Assembly (NCBI RefSeq): GCF_014191055.1
Contig: NZ_JACHWB010000001.1
Span: 62,001-126,000, forward strand
Length of the DNA: 64,000 nt
Direction: 5' to 3'
Origin: Microvirga lupini
GTDB lineage: Bacteria; Pseudomonadota; Alphaproteobacteria; Rhizobiales; Beijerinckiaceae
Position 1 is the first letter of the stretch. Each line of letters opens with the position of its first letter. A program made the translations under genes and the position numbers. The notes under the pieces are model-generated. The model saw only the letters and a list, made by a program, of their open reading frames with translations, was not told the DNA's origin and searched no databases. Positions 34,404 to 43,100 of this stretch are shown here, one piece after another.

Positions 34404-35825
34404 CTATTCCACCACGATCTTGTAGCGCTCGCCCGCCTTCAAGGGGGCGTTCCTGTCGAGGCCGTTGAGCAGCAGGAAGCGTTCGAGAGGCCGGTCGATC
34501 GGCATGCGGGCGGCAAGGGTCTGTGCGGTGTCGCCGCGCTGGGCAGCCACGATCTGCAGCTTGAGCGGCCTGATCCGCCGTGCCTCCTCGGGCTGCACCT
34601 GCCGGACACTGTTCAGGGTTTGCTGGAAGATCGATTCCAGATCGCTCCTGTTGCCGCGGGTTGCCATGATGAGCCGGTAGGTGGTGCTGCCGATCCGGAT
34701 CGCAGAGAGCCGGAAGGTCCATTCCTTGCCGTTGGACAGCGCCGTCACCAGGGGAAGGCCGTTCACCGTGCCGGTGCTCAGGGTGCCGGCCTCGATGGTG
34801 TCGGTCCAGGTGGAGCGCAGCACATCCTCCAGGCTCTGGCCCTCCGGGGTGTCGGCGGCATCGAAGAGCAGGCGACGCTCGCCGTCACTGGAGGAGCCGA
34901 GCACGGCCTGGGAGGTGTTCTCCAGGCTGAAGCCCTCTGGCGCCTCGAAGGCAACCCCCAGCCGCGAATGGATGAAGCGGCGGCCCTTCACGACGCCGTC
35001 GGCCGGGTCGTCGCCATATGACAGCCCCTCAAGGGTAGTGAGATAGGCCAGCCGCCCGGTCTCGCCGCCACCTGGCAAGTCCGTCCGCCGTGCCGCCTGC
35101 AGGGCCCGTGAGACACGGTCATTGGTGTTCGGATGCGAGGCCAGCCGGTCTCCTGTCTGGCCGTCGGAGCTCGTGCCCGAGCGTCCGAGGGATGTCAGGA
35201 AGCGTGGGGCGCCAAAGGGGTCAAAGCCGGCGCGGGCCAGAACCCTCACGCCCATCTGGTCCGCTTCGAGCTCCTGTGCCCGCGAGAAGCTGGCCAGGGT
35301 CGAGCGGGACTGGTTCTGCGCCGTGGCCGCTTCCTCGGCATCGTTCAGCACGTTCTCGGCCACGCGCTCGATCAGGGCCGAGCGAGCCTGCAGCTCGCTG
35401 CGCTGGGAGGCATGCCGCAGGGTCACGTGGGCGATCTCGTGGGACAGGACGGCCGCCACCTCGGAGGTGTCGTTGGCGAGCGCCAGCAGGCCGCGGGTCA
35501 CGTAAAGGCGACCGTTCGGCAACGCGAAGGCATTGACCGCAGGCGAGTTCAGGATCGTCACCTGGAAGGCCTCGTCCGGCCGGTCGGTGGCCATGACGAG
35601 CCGGTTCGTCACGTCGGTCAGGAGCTGCTGGAGCTGCGGTGCACGGCCCTCGCCGCCAAACGCCCTGACGAGGCGCACATGATCCCGGTCGCGATCCGGG
35701 CCGATTACCCGTGGGGCGTTCGCCGGCAGCGACACATCGCTGCCAAAGCCGGTGCAGCCCGCGAGCAAGGCTGCGAGCATGAGGCTGCCGAGGATGGAAC
35801 TACCGGTTCGACGTGTTCTGATCAT
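34404..35825 (-). CDS. M48-family zinc metalloprotease lipoprotein (LoiP/BepA-like) with LysM-like C terminus
   Basis: A 473-residue protein with lipobox LLAGC (Cys24), so it is a lipoprotein. The zinc motif is H129-E-I-A-H133, with the third ligand in SRAQELEADQMG. This is the BepA/LoiP-type periplasmic protease that maintains outer-membrane proteins. The last 50 residues (LQIVAAQRGDTAQTLAARM ... PLKAGERYKIVV) look like a LysM-like module that could bind peptidoglycan. It follows the nuclease-like gene with 6 bases between them, in one transcript. Confidence 0.9.
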   Translation of the reverse strand: MIRTRRTGSSILGSLMLAALLAGCTGFGSDVSLPANAPRVIGPDRDRDHVRLVRAFGGEGRAPQLQQLLTDVTNRLVMATDRPDEAFQVTILNSPAVNAFALPNGRLYVTRGLLALANDTSEVAAVLSHEIAHVTLRHASQRSELQARSALIERVAENVLNDAEEAATAQNQSRSTLASFSRAQELEADQMGVRVLARAGFDPFGAPRFLTSLGRSGTSSDGQTGDRLASHPNTNDRVSRALQAARRTDLPGGGETGRLAYLTTLEGLSYGDDPADGVVKGRRFIHSRLGVAFEAPEGFSLENTSQAVLGSSSDGERRLLFDAADTPEGQSLEDVLRSTWTDTIEAGTLSTGTVNGLPLVTALSNGKEWTFRLSAIRIGSTTYRLIMATRGNRSDLESIFQQTLNSVRQVQPEEARRIRPLKLQIVAAQRGDTAQTLAARMPIDRPLERFLLLNGLDRNAPLKAGERYKIVVE

Positions 35826-35831
35826 ACTCGT

Positions 35832-36653
35832 TCATCGTGGCAGATAATCGTCTTCGAGACGTTCGATCATGTTCGGTATGACAATCGAAACGGCGGTGCC
35901 TTGCCAAGACTGCAAAATGCCTCGTGCTCTGATCCGACGGCCCTTGAGGGCCTCAAGGCCCAAGCCGCGATCCGACATCTGTTTCCAGGTTGTCTTAGGG
36001 ATGATGATCGTGAAGTCTTCTGCCCAGAGCCCCCCGAAGTTCAAATAAGTGCGCTGCTTGCGCTCGCCGATGCTCCTGATGCGGCCTTCGACCAGCACGA
36101 AGCTGCCGATCCGCTCGCGCAGGCGCTCGGATTGATTTGCATCGAGAGGCTTATAGCGGTCATCCGCCCAAACACCAAGGCGTCGTTCGCGGGCCGTGGC
36201 TTCGAGGGCGAGGAGCTCGGGCTGGCAGAAGGCGCCCTCCGTCCCCGCATCGACCACGGCAAGGCCGGCCTCGACCAGACCGCGCGCCCAATCGAGCGCG
36301 GAAGCCTCGGGGGTGGATCTGATGCGAACGGAAGCCCGATCCCACCGGTCGCGCCTGTCAGGTCCCTGTATGAGAGCCGACTGGTCGATCCGCGCTCTCA
36401 GCCAGGAGACAGCATGCTCGCGATGCGGCGGGGTGTCGGGAAGGCGGATGCCGGACAGGCGGGCCATTTGCCCCGACATCAGGATGAGATCGCCCTCCGG
36501 CGTCAGGCCTTGCAGCCGGTCGCCTCGGGCCTCACCGATGCAGTCCGCAGGCCGTTGTATAGGGCGCGTCTGTGCCAGAGCCGTCTGGATGCCGCCATCC
36601 AGGGCAGGTCCGAGGCACAGGGCCAGCAGCATGCGCAGAGTCGATCCCGTCAT
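35832..36653 (-). CDS. Thermonuclease-fold (SNase-like) exported protein, degenerate active site
   Basis: A 273-residue protein with an N-terminal signal-like segment (LRMLLALCLGPALDGGIQTALAQ), then a staphylococcal-nuclease-like OB fold (RLSGIRLPDTPPHREHA; DRWDRASVRI; WARGLVEAGLAVVDAG; EATARERRLGVW). The catalytic RLxxxDTPE signature appears as RLSGIRLPD, so the Ca2+-binding Asp and general-base Glu are not conserved. Nuclease activity is therefore doubtful. Residues about 190-270 form a second beta domain (RIGSFVLVEGRIRSIGERK ... RGILQSW), possibly another OB fold. It is co-transcribed with the downstream M48 lipoprotein. Confidence 0.75.
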   Translation of the reverse strand: MTGSTLRMLLALCLGPALDGGIQTALAQTRPIQRPADCIGEARGDRLQGLTPEGDLILMSGQMARLSGIRLPDTPPHREHAVSWLRARIDQSALIQGPDRRDRWDRASVRIRSTPEASALDWARGLVEAGLAVVDAGTEGAFCQPELLALEATARERRLGVWADDRYKPLDANQSERLRERIGSFVLVEGRIRSIGERKQRTYLNFGGLWAEDFTIIIPKTTWKQMSDRGLGLEALKGRRIRARGILQSWQGTAVSIVIPNMIERLEDDYLPR

Positions 36654-36706
36654 GGAACGGGATCATACCCCTTCAGGCTAAAACGGCTACGCTTGGGTTG
36701 CCCGGA

Positions 36707-36922
36707 TCAGTGCTTTTCCTGCGCCGGGCTGTGCTGCTGGGGTTTATGCCCGTCTTGGCCTGAATCGTTGTGCTTGTTGTGGTCGCGGCTCTCCTGATGG
36801 GAGGCGCCGCCCTGTTTGCCGATGCCGGGCTTGCCGCCTGTGCCGACATTGGGCCGGTCATGCTCCTGATGCCCGGCGATGCGCGTCTGATTCGGATTGC
36901 TGCGGTTGCCGGTGCTGCTCAT
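36707..36922 (-). CDS. Small hydrophilic disordered protein (71 residues)
   Basis: Starts MSSTGNRSNPNQTRIAGHQ and is rich in His, Gln, Gly, Asn and Lys with no hydrophobic core, so it is probably disordered. The start is well supported: AGGAGAAG lies just upstream, and the ATG overlaps the TGA of the 48-residue gene before it (ATGA), indicating translational coupling. The function is unknown. The composition is like small stress-induced hydrophilic proteins, but no family was recognised. Confidence 0.6.
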   Translation of the reverse strand: MSSTGNRSNPNQTRIAGHQEHDRPNVGTGGKPGIGKQGGASHQESRDHNKHNDSGQDGHKPQQHSPAQEKH

Positions 36923-37065
36923 GATTTCTTCTCCTGCTGCCGCTTCTGGGCGTCGTTGCCGTCCTTGCCCTGCTGGCGTTGGGTGCCGCGCGTGTTCGAG
37001 CCGCCATGGCCTTCCTGCGGAATGTCTTCCGGGTTCGTGCGGGAGCCTGGGACGTTCTTCGTCAT
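36919..37065 (-). CDS. Tiny hydrophilic protein (48 residues), coupled to the next small gene
   Basis: Reads MTKNVPGSRTNPEDIPQEGH, then GGSNTRGTQRQQGKDGNDAQ and KRQQEKKS. Gln, Gly, Lys and Asn dominate and there is no hydrophobic segment. AGGAT lies about 7 bases before the ATG. Its stop overlaps the start of the next gene by ATGA, which supports both being real. It is short enough that automated callers often miss it. Function unknown. Confidence 0.55.
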   Translation of the reverse strand: MTKNVPGSRTNPEDIPQEGHGGSNTRGTQRQQGKDGNDAQKRQQEKKS

Positions 37066-37202
37066 GGTGAGATCCTGACCGGCTCCTGTTGCGTCCTGGA
37101 GCAGCGGGTGGGGGCCGTCGCTCGGACGTCAATTGCAGGGCCGGCAAAATGTTGCGGCCAAGATCGGCGGGTTCTCGCCAGGAAACCCGCTTCATTTCAG
37201 GG

Positions 37203-37415
37203 CTACCAGCGGATCACCACAACCCGCTCCTTGCCGTTCCCAAGCTCCACCGCTTCGATCCCTTCTGCCTTGCGGTTCTGGGGCTTCGCGTCCACGACGA
37301 TCTCGATCTCCGCCACATGGGCGGCGAAAGCCTCGTCCACCTCGGCGACGCAGAGCAGAGTGTCGGGGGGAAGGTTCTCGACCTGTTTCAGGAAATCGCG
37401 AAGCGTCTGCGCCAT
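37203..37415 (-). CDS. Small conserved-looking hypothetical protein (70 residues)
   Basis: Starts MAQTLRDFLKQVENLPPDTLLCVAEVDEAFAAHVAE and ends with beta-rich VELGNGKERVVVIRW. TGGAGGC 7 bases upstream of ATG 37415 fixes the start; the open frame continues further upstream but has no signal there. It lies about 140 bases before the two tiny coupled genes, in the same direction. No family recognised. Confidence 0.6.
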   Translation of the reverse strand: MAQTLRDFLKQVENLPPDTLLCVAEVDEAFAAHVAEIEIVVDAKPQNRKAEGIEAVELGNGKERVVVIRW

Positions 37416-37570
37416 GATATGCCTCCAGTTGCCTTCACCAACCGGCTTGGCCGTGGGGAGTTCCTTCAGCTTGGCGCCGCAATCGTCCGGGAGAGCCACC
37501 CGATTCTGATCTTGCGATTGTAACCCACTGGAATGCCCCTGCCGACCGTGCTAAATCCCCGGATCTCAGC

Positions 37571-37647
37571 GGTCCCGTAGCTCAGCAGGACAGAGCAGCG
37601 GTTTCCTAAACCGAAGGTCGGAAGTTCGAGTCTTCCCGGGATCGCCA
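37571..37647 (+). tRNA. tRNA-Arg (anticodon CCT)
   Basis: A 77-base cloverleaf. Acceptor arms are GGTCCCG / CGGGATC followed by G and the encoded CCA. The D arm is GCTC...GAGC. The anticodon loop TTCCTAA (anticodon CCT) sits between GCGGT and ACCGA, with the outermost G-A pair mismatched. The T arm is GGAAG TTCGAGT CTTCC. It reads AGG arginine codons. Confidence 0.95.
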
Positions 37648-37804
37648 GTCTTTCAATCGCTTGGCCTCCTTGGCGCGGCGATGGTCATCCGGGCTGACGC
37701 GCTGACGGCCCAAACTGTCAAGAGATTGTCCCTACCGATCAAGCATTGTGTTCCGGGTGCGCTAGGGTATCGCCCAAAGGCAGTGAGGCCATGAAGCACC
37801 TTGT

Positions 37805-38068
37805 GTGTCCGTCGTCATTGCTGGCATCGCCACAGGCGCCATCGCACAGTCAGGCCCCATCATGGCTTTTGGCATGACCTGTGCGCAGGCCAAAGGGATC
37901 GTGACTTCGCGTAGCACGGCCATGCTACGCGCCGTACCGGCGACCTGCGACCGCTATGTGCGCGACGGTACCTTCTGCGTCCACCAGGAGACCGCAAGGA
38001 CGGCCGTTGTCGCGCAACGTTCGGTCGATGGGGTTTGCCGCTCCGTCGAGATCGGCAACGGGCCGTGA
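37805..38068 (+). CDS. Small exported Cys-containing protein; start doubtful, possibly frameshifted
   Basis: About 87 residues: a hydrophobic signal-like start (SVVIAGIATGAIAQSG) followed by MTCAQAKGIVTSRSTAML, CDRYVRDGTFC and ending GVCRSVEIGNGP. The Cys pattern and TCAQAxG...YDRYVRDGxFC resemble a family of small secreted proteins common in Hyphomicrobiales. The only in-frame start is GTG 37805, without an SD. A better ATG at 37791 (MKHL) is out of frame by two bases; losing one GT from the TGTGTGT tract at 37802-37808 would join them. It may be a recent frameshift or a sequencing slip. Confidence 0.5.
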   Translation: MSVVIAGIATGAIAQSGPIMAFGMTCAQAKGIVTSRSTAMLRAVPATCDRYVRDGTFCVHQETARTAVVAQRSVDGVCRSVEIGNGP

Positions 38069-38080
38069 GGAGAAGCGGCC

Positions 38081-39259
38081 ATGCCCGCACAGGAAGGGCA
38101 AGGGGAAGAGGTCATGACGGACAAACCGTATCCCACCGCACGCCCGGTAAGCGAGGTATCCCTGTTCAGGGCATTCCCATTCAGGCCCTCTCTCCTGTGG
38201 CTCCTGGTCCTCGCACCCGTGGCGGCCATTCTTGACCACGCCGGAAGCGTTCCGGCCGGTGTGGTGTTCTTCTGCGCCGCCCTGGCCATCGTGCCGTTCG
38301 CCAAGCTCATCGTTCAGGGCACCGAGCAGGTCGCCGCTCATACGGGCGCCACGATTGGAGGCCTCCTCAACGCCACCTTCGGCAACCTTCCGGAACTGAT
38401 CATCGCCATGGCGGCCCTGCGGGCTGGCCTGCTGGAGATGGTGCGCGCCTCCATCATCGGTGCGCTGCTCGCCAACCTGCTGGTGGCCCTCGGCGTCTCC
38501 TTCCTGCTCGGCGGACTGCGCCATCACAGTCAGGAGTACAATCCGAATGCGGTCCGCATCTACTCGTCAACCATGGTGTTGGCCTGGATCAGCCTAGCGC
38601 TGCCGAGCGCCTTCCACCGGGCCCTGGAGTCGGAGCCTCACCTTGGCGTGCACGCCAGCCTGGATCTCGTCGTGGCGGTCGTGCTGCTGGGCCTGTACGG
38701 GCTCTTCCTGTTATACTCCCTGAGAACCCACCCGGAGACCTTCACTGAGCTGAACGCGCCCTCTTCGGAAGAAAACGGGGAGCCCCCAAGCCTCAGGTGG
38801 GGTGTCGCGACCCTGCTGGTGGCTTCTCTCGGCGCAGCCTGGATGAGCGAGATCCTCGTCGGCGCCGCCGAACAGGCTGGGCACGCGCTGGGCATGTCGC
38901 AGATGTTCATGGGCGTGATCGTGCTCGCGCTCGTCGGCAGCGCGGCGGAATCCGGCTCGGCTATCGCCATGGCCCGGGCCAACCGTCCCGATCTCAGCAT
39001 CGGCATCGCTCTGGGAAGCTGCGTGCAGATCGCCCTGTTCGTAGCGCCGGTCCTGGTGCTGGTTGCGCCGGCCATGGGGCAGCCGCAGTTCCGACTGGTG
39101 TTCTCGCAGGCCGAGATGTGGATGCTGTTCGGAGCGGTGCTGCTCGGAGCAACCGTGACCACAACAGGCCAGTCAAACTGGTTCAAGGGCGCGCAGCTGC
39201 TCGCGCTCTACCTAATCATCGCGGCGATCCTGTACCTGATCCCGGCCGCCGCGCCGTAG
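38081..39259 (+). CDS. cax: Calcium/proton antiporter (CaCA family, Cax/ChaA type)
   Basis: A 392-residue polytopic membrane protein with about eleven helices. The two alpha-repeat motifs of CaCA antiporters are GGLLNATFGNLPELI and ALVGSAAESGSAIAMA, each with the acidic residue that carries the cation; an acidic loop (SSEENGE) separates the halves. It exports Ca2+ in exchange for protons. ATG 38081 has GAGGAG 8 bases upstream; ATG 38114 is the alternative. The next gene, a K+ channel, begins 10 bases after the stop, so the pair is probably one operon. Confidence 0.9.
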   Translation: MPAQEGQGEEVMTDKPYPTARPVSEVSLFRAFPFRPSLLWLLVLAPVAAILDHAGSVPAGVVFFCAALAIVPFAKLIVQGTEQVAAHTGATIGGLLNATFGNLPELIIAMAALRAGLLEMVRASIIGALLANLLVALGVSFLLGGLRHHSQEYNPNAVRIYSSTMVLAWISLALPSAFHRALESEPHLGVHASLDLVVAVVLLGLYGLFLLYSLRTHPETFTELNAPSSEENGEPPSLRWGVATLLVASLGAAWMSEILVGAAEQAGHALGMSQMFMGVIVLALVGSAAESGSAIAMARANRPDLSIGIALGSCVQIALFVAPVLVLVAPAMGQPQFRLVFSQAEMWMLFGAVLLGATVTTTGQSNWFKGAQLLALYLIIAAILYLIPAAAP

Positions 39260-39268
39260 GATTGGGAC

Positions 39269-39703
39269 ATGTTGCGACAGCTTTTCCTCGGCGGGGTTGT
39301 CAGTCTGGGCAACATCGCCATCCATGCGGCTGTGATGGCAGCGGTCGTGAGCACTGCCCGTCGGGCGCTGAAATGGGAACGCCGCTGGCCCCAGGTCTGG
39401 CTCGCCGCCATCATGGTTGCAACCGTTGCGATCCTGATGGTTGCGCATGTCGGCGAGGTGGGCGTGTGGGCGCTCGCCTATGCGATGTTGGAAGTGACTC
39501 CGGCAGAGGCCGATGTCCTCTACTTCGCGTTCGTCAACTACACCACGCTCGGTTACGGCGATGTCCTGCCGTCCGAGCGCTGGCGCCTGCTCGGGCCGAT
39601 GGCCGCGATGAACGGCGTGCTGCTGTTCGGCTGGTCGACCGCAGTGATCTTCGAGGTGTTGCGGCAGGCCATGCGCCGCCGCGATCACAAGGGCGAGCCG
39701 TGA
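39269..39703 (+). CDS. Small two-TM potassium channel (Ion_trans_2)
   Basis: A 144-residue membrane protein. The selectivity filter is TLGYGDVLPS within the pore loop (ADVLYFAFVNYTTLGYGD), flanked by pore helices (VWALAYAML before; AMNGVLLFGWSTAVIFEVL after). There are two N-terminal hydrophobic stretches and no RCK or cyclic-nucleotide domain, so gating is unclear. TVGYG is the standard K+ filter, and TLGYGD is a common bacterial variant. Being coupled to a Ca2+/H+ antiporter suggests a shared ion-homeostasis role. Confidence 0.85.
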   Translation: MLRQLFLGGVVSLGNIAIHAAVMAAVVSTARRALKWERRWPQVWLAAIMVATVAILMVAHVGEVGVWALAYAMLEVTPAEADVLYFAFVNYTTLGYGDVLPSERWRLLGPMAAMNGVLLFGWSTAVIFEVLRQAMRRRDHKGEP

Positions 39704-40156
39704 TTGCATAGAAAGTGGCGAGATGTCGTCCAGATCCTCATCAATGCTAGAGCATCGAACGCAAAACTGGCGCCGGCTTTGCGTGAGGAGATGCGTCAAC
39801 CCAATGCTTTAGAGCAATAACGGGAACTCGGTGGCAGCCTGCGGCCACGGGTATTAGAACAAGTTCGCTGACTAGGCTTTCTGTCATCCTCTTGACCTCC
39901 CATGAGGGACGCGGGTGATAAGCCAAGCGTTCGAGCCCAGGTCTGGTGCAAGCGTGTTGCCGTAGGGTAACATAGGTTAATAAAATATAACTCTGAAGTA
40001 ATTCAGCTCGACATCTAGGGCAATATTCTTAGTACTGCTCGCCTTTAGGTGGCCCGTTTCAAGAAGTGCCACGGTTCTTCACGACAACAATCAGCGGCGC
40101 CGCAGGACGGCACGCCCAGTCCAGGCAAAAGCTCTGGGCCGGCGAGGGGGCATGAC
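39704..40156. other. Intergenic region upstream of the giant RTX adhesin
   Basis: No gene is seen. It contains the decayed AAAAGTGG-type repeat (39744-39816), then an AT-rich stretch (about 39960-40040, with TTAATAAAATATAA) that probably holds the promoter of the adhesin. GAGGGGG at about 40144-40150 is the SD for ATG 40157. The open frame continues upstream to 40049 but with no start signal. Confidence 0.5.
39744..39816. repeat. GCATCG...AAAAGTGG palindromic repeat, decayed copy
   Basis: TGCTAGAGCATCG followed by CGCAAAACTGG and, after a spacer, CCAATGCTTTAGAGCA. It is recognisable by AGAGCATCG and the outer inverted arms, but is less perfect than the copies at 26580 and 53693. Confidence 0.5.
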
Positions 40157-43100
40157 ATGGCAGGCAGTCTCGAAGGAATTCAGGTCAAGATCACGTTCTC
40201 CTTGCAGGGATGGTTCGTCTTTGAGGCTCCTTACGAGTTCACATCGGTGGTCGTTGGGGCCGGGGCTGAACTCGTCGTACCCTTATCGGCCAGAATCCTG
40301 TCCGACACGGATAACGATGGCGACATGGAGCCGGTGCAGGGCGACAACGGGCTTCTGCGCGGGACGATGACCGTCGACATTTCCGGCAACCAGGTCTTTG
40401 CCCAATTCGAGGGAACCGCACAGCCCGCCGGGTTCACCATCAAGATCGAAGGCCTGGCTCCCACGGGCGTCGCGCCTGGTACCATAACCGATCAGGGGTC
40501 GATGAACGGGGTCAACGCCGTTTATGCTCCGACTTACAATGTTTCGACGAAGACGCTAACCTACAATTGGTTCTTCATGGGCTTTCAGCCCGGAACGAAG
40601 GTCGACCAGACGGTCTTCTACGACAATCTTCTCGAAGATGCTCCAGAGGCGGTCGACGACGCATTCAGCGCCAAGGCTGGCGTTACGTTGGCGGGCAAGA
40701 ACGTTCTTGCGAACGACAAGGACCTCGACAACTTAGGTTCGCTCGGTATTGTCGATCCCCAGACCATTACCCACGTCAATGGAGAAGCGGCCGGTGTCGG
40801 CCGCTGGACCGATCTGTTCGGCGGCGGACGCGTTCTGCTGAATGCGGACGGCACCCTGCAATTCTCCGATGACGGCGATTTCGCCGATCTGGCCGCAGGT
40901 CAGATCCGCACCACGTCGTTCCAGTATACGGTGACGGATTCAACGGGGCGCTCCGATACAGCCACAACGACCATCACGGTCGAGGGCGTCAACGATGCGC
41001 CAACGGCCTCGAACCTGACGCAGACCATCGCCGCCGTCGAGGATGGCGGAGCGGTCCCGCTCGGCGATATCGTCGTGACGGATGCCGATGTGGGCGATAC
41101 GGTCACCGCGACGCTGACGCTGAGCCAGCCTCAGGCCGGCGCCCTGTCGGTAATCCCCGTCGGTTCGGCCACGCCGACCTACAACCCCTCGACCGGCGTG
41201 TGGATGGTGACCGGATCCGTTGCAGACGTGAATGCGGCCCTGGCCGCGGTCACGTTCACGCCTGCCCCCAACTGGGACAAGCCGGTTTCGATCGCGACGC
41301 AGATCCGCGATGTGGCCGGATCAGGACCCGCCAATGGCACCATCACGGTCAACGTGACCCCGGCCAACGACGCACCGCAGCTTGCCGACCGGAATCTGTC
41401 CCTGACGGTCGCGGAGGATGCGGGTCCGCCGGCAGCCGGGCAGGCGATGGGGCTTCTGGTCTCCGATCTGGCCGGTGGCATCTCGGACGTGGACACCGCC
41501 TCCAGCCGTGGCATCGCCATCGTCGGAGCCGATGCCTCGAACGGCACATGGTGGTTCTCCATCAACGGGGGCGCCTCCTGGTCGGCTCTCGGCACGCCCT
41601 CGCAAAACGCCGCAAGGCTCCTTGCCGCCGATGGAGCGACACGGCTCTACTTCGAGCCGAACGCCGACTTCAACGGCACGGTTCCGGTGGGCCTCACCAT
41701 CCGCGCCTGGGATCAGTCGACCGGCAGCAACGGGGGCACGACCAACATTGGAGCCACCGGTGGTACTTCTCCGTTCAGCACCCAGACAGACACCGTCGCC
41801 CTCGACGTCCTGAGCGTCAATGACGCTCCCGTTGCTACCGTACCGGGCCTCATCGCGGTGACTGAAGACGCAGCCACGGCCTTGGCGGGGATCAGCTTCT
41901 CGGACAAGGACGCAGACTCGGGCAATGTGACGGTCACCTTCAGCGTGCCGGCAGGAACCCTGAGCGCAGTCAGTGGCGCAGGTGTCGCTGTCGGAGGCAC
42001 CGCGTCCGCCTTGACCCTGACGGGCACGATCGCCGGTATCAATGCCTTCATCGCCTCTGGCAACATCACCTATAACCCGCTTGCCAACGATACGGCGACA
42101 AGGATCCTGTCTGTCTCCATCAACGATAACGGCAACGCGGGCAGCGGCGGCAGCCTGAGCGAAACCAAGGCGGTTCCTCTGACTATTGCGGCCGTCAACG
42201 ACGCGCCCGTCGTCACCGTGCCGGGCAGCATCGCGGTGACGGAAGACACGGCATCCGCTTTGACAGGCATCAGCTTTTCGGATGTGGATGCCGGCTCGGC
42301 CAACGTCACGGTGACCCTCAGCATCGCGGCGGGATCGCTGGCTGCCGTCAGCGGTGCCGGTGTGACGGTCGGCGGCACCGGTTCGGCCCTGACGCTGACG
42401 GGCTCCATCACCAGCATCAATGCCTTCATCGCCGCCAGCAACGTCACCTATACGTCCGATGCGAACGGCACGGGGAGCCGCGTGCTGACCGTCTCGATCG
42501 ACGATGGCGGTAATGCGGGCAGCGGCGGCAGCCTGAGCGACACCAAGACGGTTTCTCTTGCCATTGCGGCCGTCAACGACGCGCCCGTCGTCACCGTGCC
42601 GGGCAGCATCGCGGTGACGGAGAATACGCCCGCCGCGCTGACGGGCATCATCGTCTCCGACATCGATGCAGGGGCGGGGAACGTGACGGTGACCCTGGGC
42701 ATCTCCGGAGGCTCCCTGTCGGCCAGTTCCGGCGCAGGAGTCATGGTCGGTGGAACGGCCTCGTCCCTGATGCTGACCGGGTCCATCGCCGACATCAACG
42801 CCTTCATCGCCGCAAGCCGCATCACCTACACGCCATCCCTCAACGACTCGGGCACACGGGTTCTGACGGTTTCGATGAACGATGACGGCAACACGGGTTC
42901 GGGCGGGGCGCGCACCCATACGCAGACGGTGGATCTCGAGATCGCCGCCGTGAACGATGCCCCTGTGGCGACCGTGCCGGCCAGCATCTCCGTGACGGAA
43001 GATACGCCAGCCGCGCTGACGGGCATCGCCTTCTCCGACATCGATGCAGGATCGGCTCCTGTCACAGTGACCCTGGCTGTGCCGGCGGGCGCCCTGTCGG

